In this document: positions 6,728 to 12,219 of the stretch, one piece after another | Layout: each line of letters starts with the position of its first letter | Position numbering within the stretch: the stretch's first letter is position 1 | Source of the DNA: DATKKG01 sp964475215 | Lineage (GTDB): Archaea; Thermoproteota; Nitrososphaeria; Conexivisphaerales; DTJL01 | Direction of reading: 5' to 3' | NCBI GenBank assembly: GCA_964475215.1 | Contig: CAYYVT010000116.1 | Span: forward strand, 1-12,219 | DNA length: 12,219 bases | Translations under genes and position numbers: made by a program | The notes under the pieces: generated by a model | What the model saw: the letters and a program-made list of their open reading frames with translations, nothing else | The model's database searches: none | What the model was told of the DNA's origin: nothing

Positions 6728-7032
6728 TCCGTGAGGAACTGCTTCATCGGCAGCCCCATGTCGCTCTTTATCGCAGAGAGCTTGCTCAGGCCCTCCTCCG
6801 TCGTCCTGTAGTACTTGTGCACCTTGCCATGCTCGTTCCTCTCCTCCATCCTGAGGTAGCCCGCCGCCGCCAGCTCGGCCAGCACCGGATAGAGCCTCCC
6901 GGCGCTCAGTTCGTGGCCGTGCTGTATCTCAAGGTTGATGAAGTCGTCCCCGCTGAGCGCTTCCTTGTTGCACATCCAGAGGACGTAGACCCGAAAGAGG
7001 CCTCTTTCGAGGAGCAATGTCAGCCGCATCAT
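6706..7032 (-). CDS. PadR-family winged-helix transcriptional regulator
   Basis: A 108-residue PadR-type regulator, close to the minimal size (winged helix plus one C-terminal dimerisation helix). The diagnostic core is present: the recognition helix SAGRLYPVLAELAAAGYL, then a wing ending in HKYYRTTEEGLSKL, matching the family pattern LYPALKRLEEEGLI...RRYYRLTEAG. It is the first gene of the operon; its end overlaps the Nramp start by 22 bp. A palindrome with an extra half-site brackets its TATA-like box (7044-7077), so negative autoregulation of the whole operon is likely. Two ATG codons in tandem (7032 and 7029) open the frame and either may be used. The signal it senses is unknown; metal or metal stress is inferred from the transporter it precedes. 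PadR proteins usually sense small molecules, which keeps this open. Confidence 0.9.
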   Translation of the reverse strand: MMRLTLLLERGLFRVYVLWMCNKEALSGDDFINLEIQHGHELSAGRLYPVLAELAAAGYLRMEERNEHGKVHKYYRTTEEGLSKLSAIKSDMGLPMKQFLTEWLGQAS

Positions 7033-7043
7033 GCCGCCTACAG

Positions 7044-7077
7044 ATATCGGTCTCCGATATTAAAACTCAATATCGGA
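7044..7077 (-). promoter_or_regulatory. Promoter and probable PadR operator of the PadR-Nramp-UspA operon
   Basis: A perfect inverted repeat, ATATCGG-TCT-CCGATAT (7044-7060), is followed by a third half-site ATATCGG at 7070-7076. Between them, on the minus strand, lies TTTTAATA (about 7060-7067), a good TATA-box candidate about 30 bp before the PadR start. A protein on these sites would block TBP/TFB binding. The spacing to the ATG implies a leader of only a few nucleotides. Confidence 0.7.
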
Positions 7078-7183
7078 ACCTCAGGCTCAATCGAGAGTGT
7101 TGGACGTCGTGGCTACTGCTTCCGCCATGGGAGAGCGACGATCCAAAGCTGGCACTGAGCAAATTGGTGGAAAATGGCCCCTC

Positions 7184-7248
7184 CGGGAAGGTATCGAAAG
7201 GATAAGTTCGATTATATGTTGATTATCCTTGATCAGGACGGATTGCAA
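7184..7248. repeat. Diverged intergenic repeat, copy 1
   Basis: This stretch matches 8226-8293 at about 50 of 69 hand-aligned columns, with three or four one-base gaps. Runs of identity include CGGGAAGG, ATCGAA, TTCGAT, TATCC, TGAT and ATTGCAAT; several of the single-base differences are C/T transitions. It can fold: ATCGAA (7193-7198) pairs with TTCGAT (7207-7212). Alternatively AAGGATAA (7198-7205) pairs perfectly with TTATCCTT (7223-7230). Similarity may extend upstream to an ACGAT at 7138 (8181 in the other copy), but more weakly. No frame is open through both copies on the plus strand. Confidence 0.6.
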
Positions 7249-7457
7249 TAGGCCCTGGTTCGCTGGCCACAAAGGACCCTCTGTCGAATTGAGGCCGCCA
7301 GTAATAGCTATCAAAAGTCTTCAAGTTGTTGAGGGCAATAGGTTAATCAAACGATAGCAGAACGGGGCGTGGGCTTGGGGCTGAGGATGAATGGACTTCT
7401 ATCGTTCGTTCATCTTTGGGATACTGAAATCCACATGCTGGTTGAACGAAAAATCTT

Positions 7458-7479
7458 GACTTGAACAAAGGCTCAAGTC
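7458..7479. repeat. Perfect 7-8-7 inverted repeat before the small membrane protein
   Basis: GACTTGA (7458-7464) and TCAAGTC (7473-7479) form a perfect inverted repeat around an 8-nt loop, about 45 bp upstream of the TATA box at 7526. It could be an operator half-site pair. It could also be a hairpin in an antisense or upstream transcript. No regulator next to it has an obvious claim on it. Confidence 0.4.
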
Positions 7480-7525
7480 CACTGGTGCCACAAGAATTCT
7501 GTGTTTGGTCTCGTCTGCCATGACC

Positions 7526-7534
7526 TTATATAGG
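7526..7534 (+). promoter_or_regulatory. TATA box for the small membrane protein
   Basis: TTATATAGG is the clearest archaeal TATA box in the window, about 37 bp before the ATG at 7567. Transcription should start near 7555-7557, leaving a leader of about ten nucleotides. A purine-rich stretch AAAGAAGAAGG lies at about 7549-7559, mostly too far upstream of the start to be sure it is a ribosome site. Confidence 0.6.
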
Positions 7535-7566
7535 AAAGGAAGGCGAGTAAAGAAGAAGGCATTCAA

Positions 7567-7776
7567 ATGACAGAACCGGCAAAGACTGCTGGCACGCTCA
7601 ACATGCATGCAATCATTCTGGCTCTGCTAGGGATAATCCTATTGGTCGTCGGCCTCTACATAGTGTTGGTTCATGGCGCCCCTATGCGCGGCTCAGGTAT
7701 AGGCACCTTGGCAGCCTTAGCAGGATTCATACTGCTATTCATCGCTTTCTTGAGATTCAGAGCAAAGCGCGCTTAG
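7567..7776 (+). CDS. Small two-helix membrane protein, unknown function
   Basis: A 69-residue protein with a short polar N-terminus, a first membrane helix at about 14-36, a glycine-rich turn (GAPMRGSGIG, 37-46), a second helix at about 45-63 and a basic tail (RFRAKRA). By the positive-inside rule both ends may face the cytoplasm, the tail strongly so. It is a single-gene unit, with a strong TATA box upstream and a hairpin/T-tract terminator that begins at its stop codon. No family is recognised. The clear promoter and terminator, in a long stretch otherwise lacking genes, argue that the ORF is real despite its size. Confidence 0.7.
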   Translation: MTEPAKTAGTLNMHAIILALLGIILLVVGLYIVLVHGAPMRGSGIGTLAALAGFILLFIAFLRFRAKRA

Positions 7777-7814
7777 CGAGCTCTCTTTTTCTGGACTCGC
7801 TCGTTTTTCTTTTT
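7775..7814 (+). terminator. Hairpin plus T-tract terminator
   Basis: AGCGAG (7775-7780) and CTCGCT (7796-7801) can pair around a 15-nt loop that itself contains TTTTT. Right after it comes a T-rich run at 7804-7814, broken by one C. Oligo-T runs alone terminate archaeal RNA polymerase; the hairpin may help. It directly follows the small membrane protein gene. Confidence 0.65.
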
Positions 7815-8225
7815 GCCCAGAAGAGACTAGTCCTCCCGCTAATGATGGCTTATCTGTTTTCGCGAAATCAGGATTGCGGAAAGGTCCTGCTTAGTCGAAG
7901 CGTTTGGCAGGCATTTGGGAGAGCGACCCGCCACCCCTAACCAGCTGTTCCAGTTGGAGAACCAAATCGTGAGCCGGGATTCCCTACCCACTGGGCTTGG
8001 GGCTGCTATAATGAATCGGACCGCTCTAGGGTGCAACTCCTTGGCACGCGCTCACCCAGTTTTCAGGAGTTAAGCGCTGTTGGACGGGTTTCCGATCCCA
8101 ATCGTGAGCGTCGAATGGGACTGGTCGAGCCTTTGGGCCCAGCTTGAAAGGACAGCGGCGTCCCTTTTAGCATCCACCATACGATAATTGCATAATTTGC
8201 CATCACTTCTTGCAAAGAGATAGCC

Positions 8226-8293
8226 CGGGAAGGCATCGAAGTCTAAACTTCGATCATTACGCTGACTATCCTGATGTTGGAATGCATTGCAAT
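8226..8293. repeat. Diverged intergenic repeat, copy 2
   Basis: Partner of 7184-7248. The hairpin is stronger here: ATCGAAG (8235-8241) pairs with CTTCGAT (8248-8254) around the 6-nt loop TCTAAA. The two copies share the outer six base pairs, while the sequence between the arms agrees at only about 2 of 8 positions. That is what selection on an RNA or DNA structure would leave. This copy lies about 290 bp upstream of the permease gene. Confidence 0.6.
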
Positions 8294-8539
8294 CGAATGA
8301 CTGCCCCTCAGCCGCTCGGGTTTATCCACCTCGTACGGACTGTTGAATCGGTCAATACGATTCGCGCCATGAACTGCCAAGATATCGGCTGCTGTCGAAC
8401 GAAAGTCTCCGGCTCAGCGACTCTATGGCCCCGACAACACCCTGCGGCGTAGAAGGGAACCTTCGAAGGTCCTATCCAGGTCTTCCCCCGTTCATCTTAT
8501 GTGAGACGCGAATCTCCAGCCCGGTCGGTGGCATGTAAA

Positions 8540-8548
8540 CTTAAATAC
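8540..8548 (+). promoter_or_regulatory. TATA box of the permease gene
   Basis: CTTAAATAC is centred about 40 bp before the TTG start at 8584, so transcription should begin near 8570 with a short leader. An AGGAAG at 8569-8574 may act as a ribosome site but is about 10 nt from the start codon. Confidence 0.55.
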
Positions 8549-8553
8549 TTACC

Positions 8554-8569
8554 ATGGCATACATGCCAT
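8554..8569. promoter_or_regulatory. Probable operator, 7-2-7 palindrome at the permease promoter
   Basis: ATGGCAT-AC-ATGCCAT is a perfect inverted repeat lying between the TATA box and the expected transcription start, the position where a bound repressor would block initiation. A further partial half-site TGGCAT occurs at 8529-8534 on the other side of the TATA box. It differs from the ATATCGG operator of the PadR operon, so another regulator is expected. Confidence 0.6.
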
Positions 8570-8583
8570 AGGAAGCGTGTCGC

Positions 8584-10182
8584 TTGACCGAGCAGGAAGA
8601 GGAGAAGCTGTTCGCGAGGAAGTCTTCAGGCCTAGTGAAGGAAGCCAACTCCGTTAGGGCTTTGTTCTTTAACTGGATCGACACGATGGGGACGAAGTTC
8701 GGCTGGTCCGTAGCCTATCTTGGCCTCATCTCCGCGCCGTTGATCTTGGGGTTCCCGTCCCTTCTTTGGTTCTTTGTGATAATGATAGCCGTTGACGTAG
8801 TCCTGGGCATCGTATACGTGCAGGTCGTGACGCCGATGCCCCGAAGCGGCGCGGACTACGTCGTCCCCTCAAGGGTCATGGGGCCGTTCTGGGGTTGGAT
8901 CAACTCATGGATGATAATCTGGGGATGGATGCCCCTGTGGGGCTACATGGGTTCTATTATGATAAGGAACCTCCAGCTCATCGTGGGGATGCTGAACGTG
9001 GCAGGGGTGACGGGAAGCGCGGCTTGGATCGCATCCTCTCCGTGGACTTGGATAATAGGCATGCTGACCGTCATCCTCGGGATGATTTTCTGCCTCATCC
9101 CACCCAAGAGGATGTACGCTCTGTTCGTCGCCATCGGCGTCCTGGGGATCATCGGCTTCGCAGGGGTGCTGGTGGGTGCAGCTGTGGGGGCCTCCAACTT
9201 CGCGGCCAACCTGCAGAGCATTACGGGCATGTCTGTCAGCCAGATTGAACAGACCGCGGCGGCGGACGGTTTCAGCCTCAGCGGGACCTTGACATACGCC
9301 GCCATCGCCGGGCTGATGGGCTACGTCGTGTTCGCCGCTTTAGGCGGAACGTACCCTGGCTCTATCGCCGGAGAGCTGCGTGGCGATATCAAGAAGACGC
9401 TCGCCATTTCGATCTTCGGGATGTTGGCAGTGTACTTCGTCTACCAGATACTCTACGTCTGGGGGCTGGCGAAGATGTTGGGGTATGAGGCTGTGGCGAG
9501 TTGGAGCTACCTCTACTGGAACACTAACAGCGCCCCTCTAGGCCTTCCACCCATCAATGGCCTGCTGGCCCAGATCGCGATTCCGAGCCTTTGGCCCCTC
9601 TGGGTGGTGATGGCCTTAGCAGGGCTGGCTGCGGTGTGGGCCATAGTCCCTGCGAGCATGCTCTACATCAACAGGCAGATGCTCTACTGGGGAATGGATA
9701 GGATGCTCCCGAAGTCGATTACGACCATGTGGCGCGGCGTTCCTTGGAAGATCTTCGTGATAGAGGGGGTCGGGGCGGCCATATTCTTCTACTTCACCAT
9801 AGAAGGGCTGAACCCCGTCGTATACTTCTGGTGGAGCGACCTGCTCTCCTTCACGGCGCTGCTCTTCCCCGCCGTCTGCGGCATCATCATCGCATTGAAG
9901 AGGAAGCAGATACTTGAAGCGGTTCCGTGGAAGAGGTGGCTTCTCCCCATGAGCATCCTGCTCATCTGCCTGATCGTCCCCATATACTTCTTCGGCTGCT
10001 TCGCAGGAGGTTTCGGCAATACGCCGGGCCAAAGCGTCTGGTCCTATGCGGTTGACAGTGGCCTCGTGATTACGGCCGGCGTGATTGTCGCAGGGGTGGT
10101 CGTCTACTATGCGGTCCGCGCGTACAACACAAAAAGGGGCGTCTTGGTCAACCAGATATTCAAGGAGATCCCGCCGGAATAG
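8584..10182 (+). CDS. APC-superfamily amino acid/amine permease
   Basis: A 532-residue polytopic protein with about twelve membrane helices, the normal size for archaeal APC permeases, which import amino acids or amines by proton symport or exchange. The N-terminus (GLVKEANSVRALFFN, 16-30) matches the short polar lead of the family. The loop after helix 2 carries the conserved P-x-SGG/A-x-Y motif as PMPRSGADYVVPSR. Another hallmark is the GELRGDIKKTLAISI segment after the helix 6 region, equal to the family's GE-(IV)-x-x-P-x-(RK)-x-(IL). The proline usual in that motif is replaced by Asp-Ile. The substrate cannot be told from sequence. The start is TTG; no in-frame ATG occurs before the first helix except at residue 35, which would remove conserved residues. 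It has its own regulated-looking promoter, and the phosphoesterase gene follows after 32 bp. Confidence 0.92.
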   Translation: MTEQEEEKLFARKSSGLVKEANSVRALFFNWIDTMGTKFGWSVAYLGLISAPLILGFPSLLWFFVIMIAVDVVLGIVYVQVVTPMPRSGADYVVPSRVMGPFWGWINSWMIIWGWMPLWGYMGSIMIRNLQLIVGMLNVAGVTGSAAWIASSPWTWIIGMLTVILGMIFCLIPPKRMYALFVAIGVLGIIGFAGVLVGAAVGASNFAANLQSITGMSVSQIEQTAAADGFSLSGTLTYAAIAGLMGYVVFAALGGTYPGSIAGELRGDIKKTLAISIFGMLAVYFVYQILYVWGLAKMLGYEAVASWSYLYWNTNSAPLGLPPINGLLAQIAIPSLWPLWVVMALAGLAAVWAIVPASMLYINRQMLYWGMDRMLPKSITTMWRGVPWKIFVIEGVGAAIFFYFTIEGLNPVVYFWWSDLLSFTALLFPAVCGIIIALKRKQILEAVPWKRWLLPMSILLICLIVPIYFFGCFAGGFGNTPGQSVWSYAVDSGLVITAGVIVAGVVVYYAVRAYNTKRGVLVNQIFKEIPPE

Positions 10183-10214
10183 GCAGTCTTTGCACGCCTC
10201 TGCGAAGGAGCCGG

Positions 10215-11195
10215 ATGGCGCTCGGGAGGGGATCAACGGTCGCCTTGACTAGGATCTACTTCTGTTGCGATGTCCATGGGTCAGAGATCTGCTTCAGGAA
10301 GGCTCTTAGCGTTGCCAGGCGCAGGATATACGAGGAGGACGTGGTCCTCGTGAGCGGGGATCTGACCGGCAAGAAGATCATCCCCATCGCGCGCCGGGAT
10401 GGCGTCTACAAGGGCAATCTCCTCGGCTCGGACATAGTCGCCAAGTCCGAAGTCGAGCTGGAGGCGGCCAAGAGGCGAGTCGCGGACGCCGGCTGCTATC
10501 CCTTCGTCGCCGAGCCTGAGGAAATCGCCAAGATCGGCAGTGACTCCGAAGGGACCTCAAAGCTCTTCACGCAGCTCGTCGTCGAAAGGATGCGGGACTG
10601 GATGCGACGGGCCGACCAAAGCCTTAGTGAATCGAGGGTGCCCTTTTACATGATGCCCGGGAACGACGATGACCCCCAGATAGCGTCTATTCTGGGAGAA
10701 TCCAAGTCGGTCATCAATCCAACCTCAAGGGTCGTTCCGATCGACGAAGACCATGAGATGATAAGCATGGGCGCATCAAACCGTACCCCCTGGCACACCT
10801 TCGACGAGCGCTCCGAAGAGGAGCTCAAGGAGATGATCGAATCCATGATCTCCAGGGCGCGAGGTTCAAGGGGGCTCATATTCAACTTCCACTGCCCTCC
10901 ATACGGCTCGGGGCTTGACGTCTGCCCGAGGCTGGACGAAGAGCTGAGGCCTATAAGAGTCGGATCGAGCATCCTTATGGGCCCGGCGGGCAGCACCGCG
11001 GTCCGGGCGGCCATAGAGGGGCACCAGCCGAAGCTCGGCCTCTTCGGACACATTCATGAGTCCGCGGGAGAGACCACTATAGGGAGGACGGTCTGCCTCA
11101 ACCCGGGAAGCGAATATAGCCAAGGCATCCTCAGGGGCTACGTGGTGGACGTCGACAGGGATAGTGTGGTCCGTTACTTTCGAGTCGAGGGGTGA
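10215..11195 (+). CDS. Calcineurin-like metallophosphoesterase
   Basis: A 326-residue protein with the full set of metallophosphoesterase motifs: D-x-H (D19, H21 in CCDVHGSE), GDLTG (48-52), GN-D (GNDDD, 149-153), H226 in NFHCPP and GHIH (278-281), then NPGSE (297-301). These residues bind the two-metal centre that hydrolyses phosphomonoesters or diesters. The GNHD box has Asp in place of His (GNDD), as seen in several members of this family. It belongs to a prokaryotic subgroup with the opening pattern DxHGSExCFRKAL and a GK-x-I-PI segment; no substrate is known to me. ATG at 10215 has AAGGAG 4 nt upstream. TTG at 10245, with GGGAGGGG before it, would begin right at the first strand and is a real alternative. 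It is probably co-transcribed with the permease. Confidence 0.9.
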   Translation: MALGRGSTVALTRIYFCCDVHGSEICFRKALSVARRRIYEEDVVLVSGDLTGKKIIPIARRDGVYKGNLLGSDIVAKSEVELEAAKRRVADAGCYPFVAEPEEIAKIGSDSEGTSKLFTQLVVERMRDWMRRADQSLSESRVPFYMMPGNDDDPQIASILGESKSVINPTSRVVPIDEDHEMISMGASNRTPWHTFDERSEEELKEMIESMISRARGSRGLIFNFHCPPYGSGLDVCPRLDEELRPIRVGSSILMGPAGSTAVRAAIEGHQPKLGLFGHIHESAGETTIGRTVCLNPGSEYSQGILRGYVVDVDRDSVVRYFRVEG

Positions 11196-11300
11196 TGCTC
11201 CTTCTGATTCTGGCGCGGAGCGTGCAGGGGAGAATGAAACGAAATAGGTCCTACGGGTCGAAGGCGGCCCTAGGGGAGCCCGTCAGGTGAATTTGCCCAT

Positions 11301-12059
11301 ATGAGCCGTCCTTCTAAGGAGGTGTTCGTAGAGGAGGCGCTGGCGTGCGTCCGGGATGCGGCCAAGGAAGACATACCCCTGAGGATCTTAGGAGGGGTAT
11401 CGATCTACATCTTGAGCAGGGAGTTCGACTCGCTTTGGGACTCCCTTGACAGGGAGATCTTCTCCGACATAGACTTCATGACCTATTCACGCTTCGCCTC
11501 TAAGATACCCGACTTCTTCCAGAGGAGGGGTTACACCTACGCGGAGAGCCCCCTGGGGATGGTGAGAAAGCGCCTCGTCTTCAGTGCCGGCCCCGTCCCT
11601 GAAGTGGACGTCTTCTTCGATAAGCTGGAGATGTGCCACTCGATAGACTTCCGGGGCAGGCTCCCTACAGACTCTCCGACCGTGCAGCTGGCGGACCTGC
11701 TCCTGCAGAAGCTCCAAATCATGCAGATCAACGAGAAGGACATCAAGGACGTCCTGGTCCTTCTGCGGGCCCACCCTTTGAGCGCCAACGGCAAGGACGG
11801 AATAGATTCAGGATATATCATCCGCCTGCTCTCCGGAGACTGGGGCTTCTATCATACGGTCACTTCGAACCTGAGCAAGGTCAGGCGTTATCTGGATGGA
11901 TGTAAGGCCATAGCCAACGGAGATCGCAAGGACATCTCGGAGAAGCTCAGTGCGCTTGAGGTGGCCCTCGACAATTCTCCCAAGAGCACACGTTGGAATA
12001 TGCGAGCGAGGATTGGCACTCATATGAAGTGGTACGAAGAGGTAGAAGAACTCCGATAG
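11301..12059 (+). CDS. AbiEii-like nucleotidyltransferase-fold protein
   Basis: A 252-residue protein that fits the DNA polymerase beta-like nucleotidyltransferase fold. It has a GG-S turn (GGVSIYIL, 31-38), the paired acidic residues in FSDIDFM (D56, D58) and a third acidic strand, PEVDVFFDK (D103). A helix pair follows with LADLLLQKLQIMQ and EKDIKDVLVLL (K137, D147, D150). That last block is like the eLl..Kl.Al...KD..D segment of AbiEii-type proteins, some of which are toxins that modify tRNA or nucleotides. No AbiEi antitoxin-like gene flanks it within the window, although about 160 bp remain downstream before the edge. The C-terminal third (about 165-252) is not recognised. ATG at 11301 has no Shine-Dalgarno. 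A 105-bp gap separates it from the phosphoesterase gene, so a separate promoter is possible; GAAATAGG at about 11240 is a weak candidate. Confidence 0.75.
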   Translation: MSRPSKEVFVEEALACVRDAAKEDIPLRILGGVSIYILSREFDSLWDSLDREIFSDIDFMTYSRFASKIPDFFQRRGYTYAESPLGMVRKRLVFSAGPVPEVDVFFDKLEMCHSIDFRGRLPTDSPTVQLADLLLQKLQIMQINEKDIKDVLVLLRAHPLSANGKDGIDSGYIIRLLSGDWGFYHTVTSNLSKVRRYLDGCKAIANGDRKDISEKLSALEVALDNSPKSTRWNMRARIGTHMKWYEEVEELR

Positions 12060-12219
12060 GTGCGCTCACCTCTTTTCGTTACAAACTTTGGGATCGTCAT
12101 CAGGTCTTCGGATGGTTACCCGTGACTCCCTAGCCTTCTATCTCGACCATTTCAAGCCAAGGGGAAATGCACCAATCGAAGCGCAAGGCCTCCCGACATA
12201 GATGCAAAGGGATGATCTC

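Larger units (their letters stand above)
7815..8583. other. Long gene-poor intergenic region with repeat traces
   Basis: About 770 bp without a credible gene. The only frame of note (8210-8452 plus, 80 codons) has an Arg/His/Cys-rich composition and runs across the repeat copy at 8226-8293, so I do not call it. Contents I can support are the repeat copy, a 12-bp perfect palindrome ACCTTCGAAGGT (8459-8470), and the permease promoter at the end. The stretch 7867-8017 also shows collinear short matches to 7232-7395, anchored by an identical 13-mer (GGGCTTGGGGCTG at 7371-7383 and 7993-8005). I see no tRNA, rRNA or SRP/RNase P signature. Confidence 0.5.

Noticed and set aside
7087..7314. 75-codon minus-strand frame across repeat copy 1
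   Set aside because: The equivalent frame in the other repeat copy is broken by stops, and no ribosome site or family match is seen.
7917..7927. 11-bp match GGGAGAGCGAC to 7129-7139
   Set aside because: It is out of order with respect to the other shared blocks and is short enough to be chance.
8041..8120. Stretch containing GTTAAGC and GATCCCA, reminiscent of 5S rRNA
   Set aside because: The order and spacing of the motifs are wrong for 5S rRNA and no closing terminal helix is visible.
8382..8388. A further ATATCGG, identical to the PadR half-site, upstream of the permease
   Set aside because: A single 7-mer is expected once or twice by chance in a window of this length, and it has no inverted partner nearby.
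8210..8452. 80-codon plus-strand frame in the gene-poor region
   Set aside because: Composition is unlike a real protein (many His, Arg, Cys). It runs through the repeat copy at 8226-8293, and the matching frame in the other copy stops and diverges in amino acid sequence.
9616..10236. 206-codon open frame on the minus strand, opposite the permease gene
   Set aside because: Polar, acidic and basic composition typical of the reverse of a membrane-protein gene; the plus-strand permease is unmistakable.
12130..12219. About 29 open codons entering from the right edge on the minus strand
   Set aside because: Two other minus-strand frames are open over a similar length and no family is recognisable, so a partial gene cannot be supported.

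Overview
The window looks archaeal. Promoter candidates are TATA-like boxes about 25-35 bp before short or absent leaders. Several starts are GTG or TTG, and Shine-Dalgarno motifs are patchy. The gene families (KaiC-like ATPase, sequon-rich membrane-anchored surface proteins, PadR, Nramp, UspA, TusA, APC permease) are common in archaea. A member of the Thaumarchaeota/Nitrososphaeria or a neighbouring lineage is my best guess. It rests on family resemblance, not on a marker gene, and no rRNA, tRNA, CRISPR array or intact transposase was found.

Region 1 (about 150-4480, plus strand) is an envelope-oriented block. A KaiC/RAD55-like ATPase with a degenerate Walker A overlaps a seven-helix membrane protein. 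Next comes a secreted Ig-like protein with a C-terminal anchor, then two paralogous N-terminally anchored ectodomain proteins, each with its own TATA-like box. The paralogues share two cysteines exactly 37 residues apart and a C-terminal signature. A 26-codon ORF with a perfect Shine-Dalgarno motif follows.

Region 2 (4516-7077, minus strand) holds a compact operon, PadR regulator -> Nramp Mn/Fe transporter -> UspA. PadR and Nramp overlap by 22 bp; Nramp and UspA are 11 bp apart. A 7-3-7 palindrome plus a third half-site bracket its TATA-like box, consistent with PadR autoregulation. A lone TusA-family sulfur carrier downstream has what looks like a leaderless promoter.

Region 3 (7078-8583) is mostly non-coding. 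It holds one short two-helix membrane protein with a strong TATA box and a hairpin/T-tract terminator. It also holds a pair of diverged repeats about 65-68 bp long, in which a stem is kept while its loop has changed, and signs of a second duplicated stretch. This is the part least explained by known features.

Region 4 (8584-12059, plus strand) holds an APC-superfamily permease whose promoter carries a 7-2-7 palindrome. A metallophosphoesterase follows 32 bp later, then an AbiEii-like nucleotidyltransferase-fold protein. The last 160 bp contain nothing I can assign.
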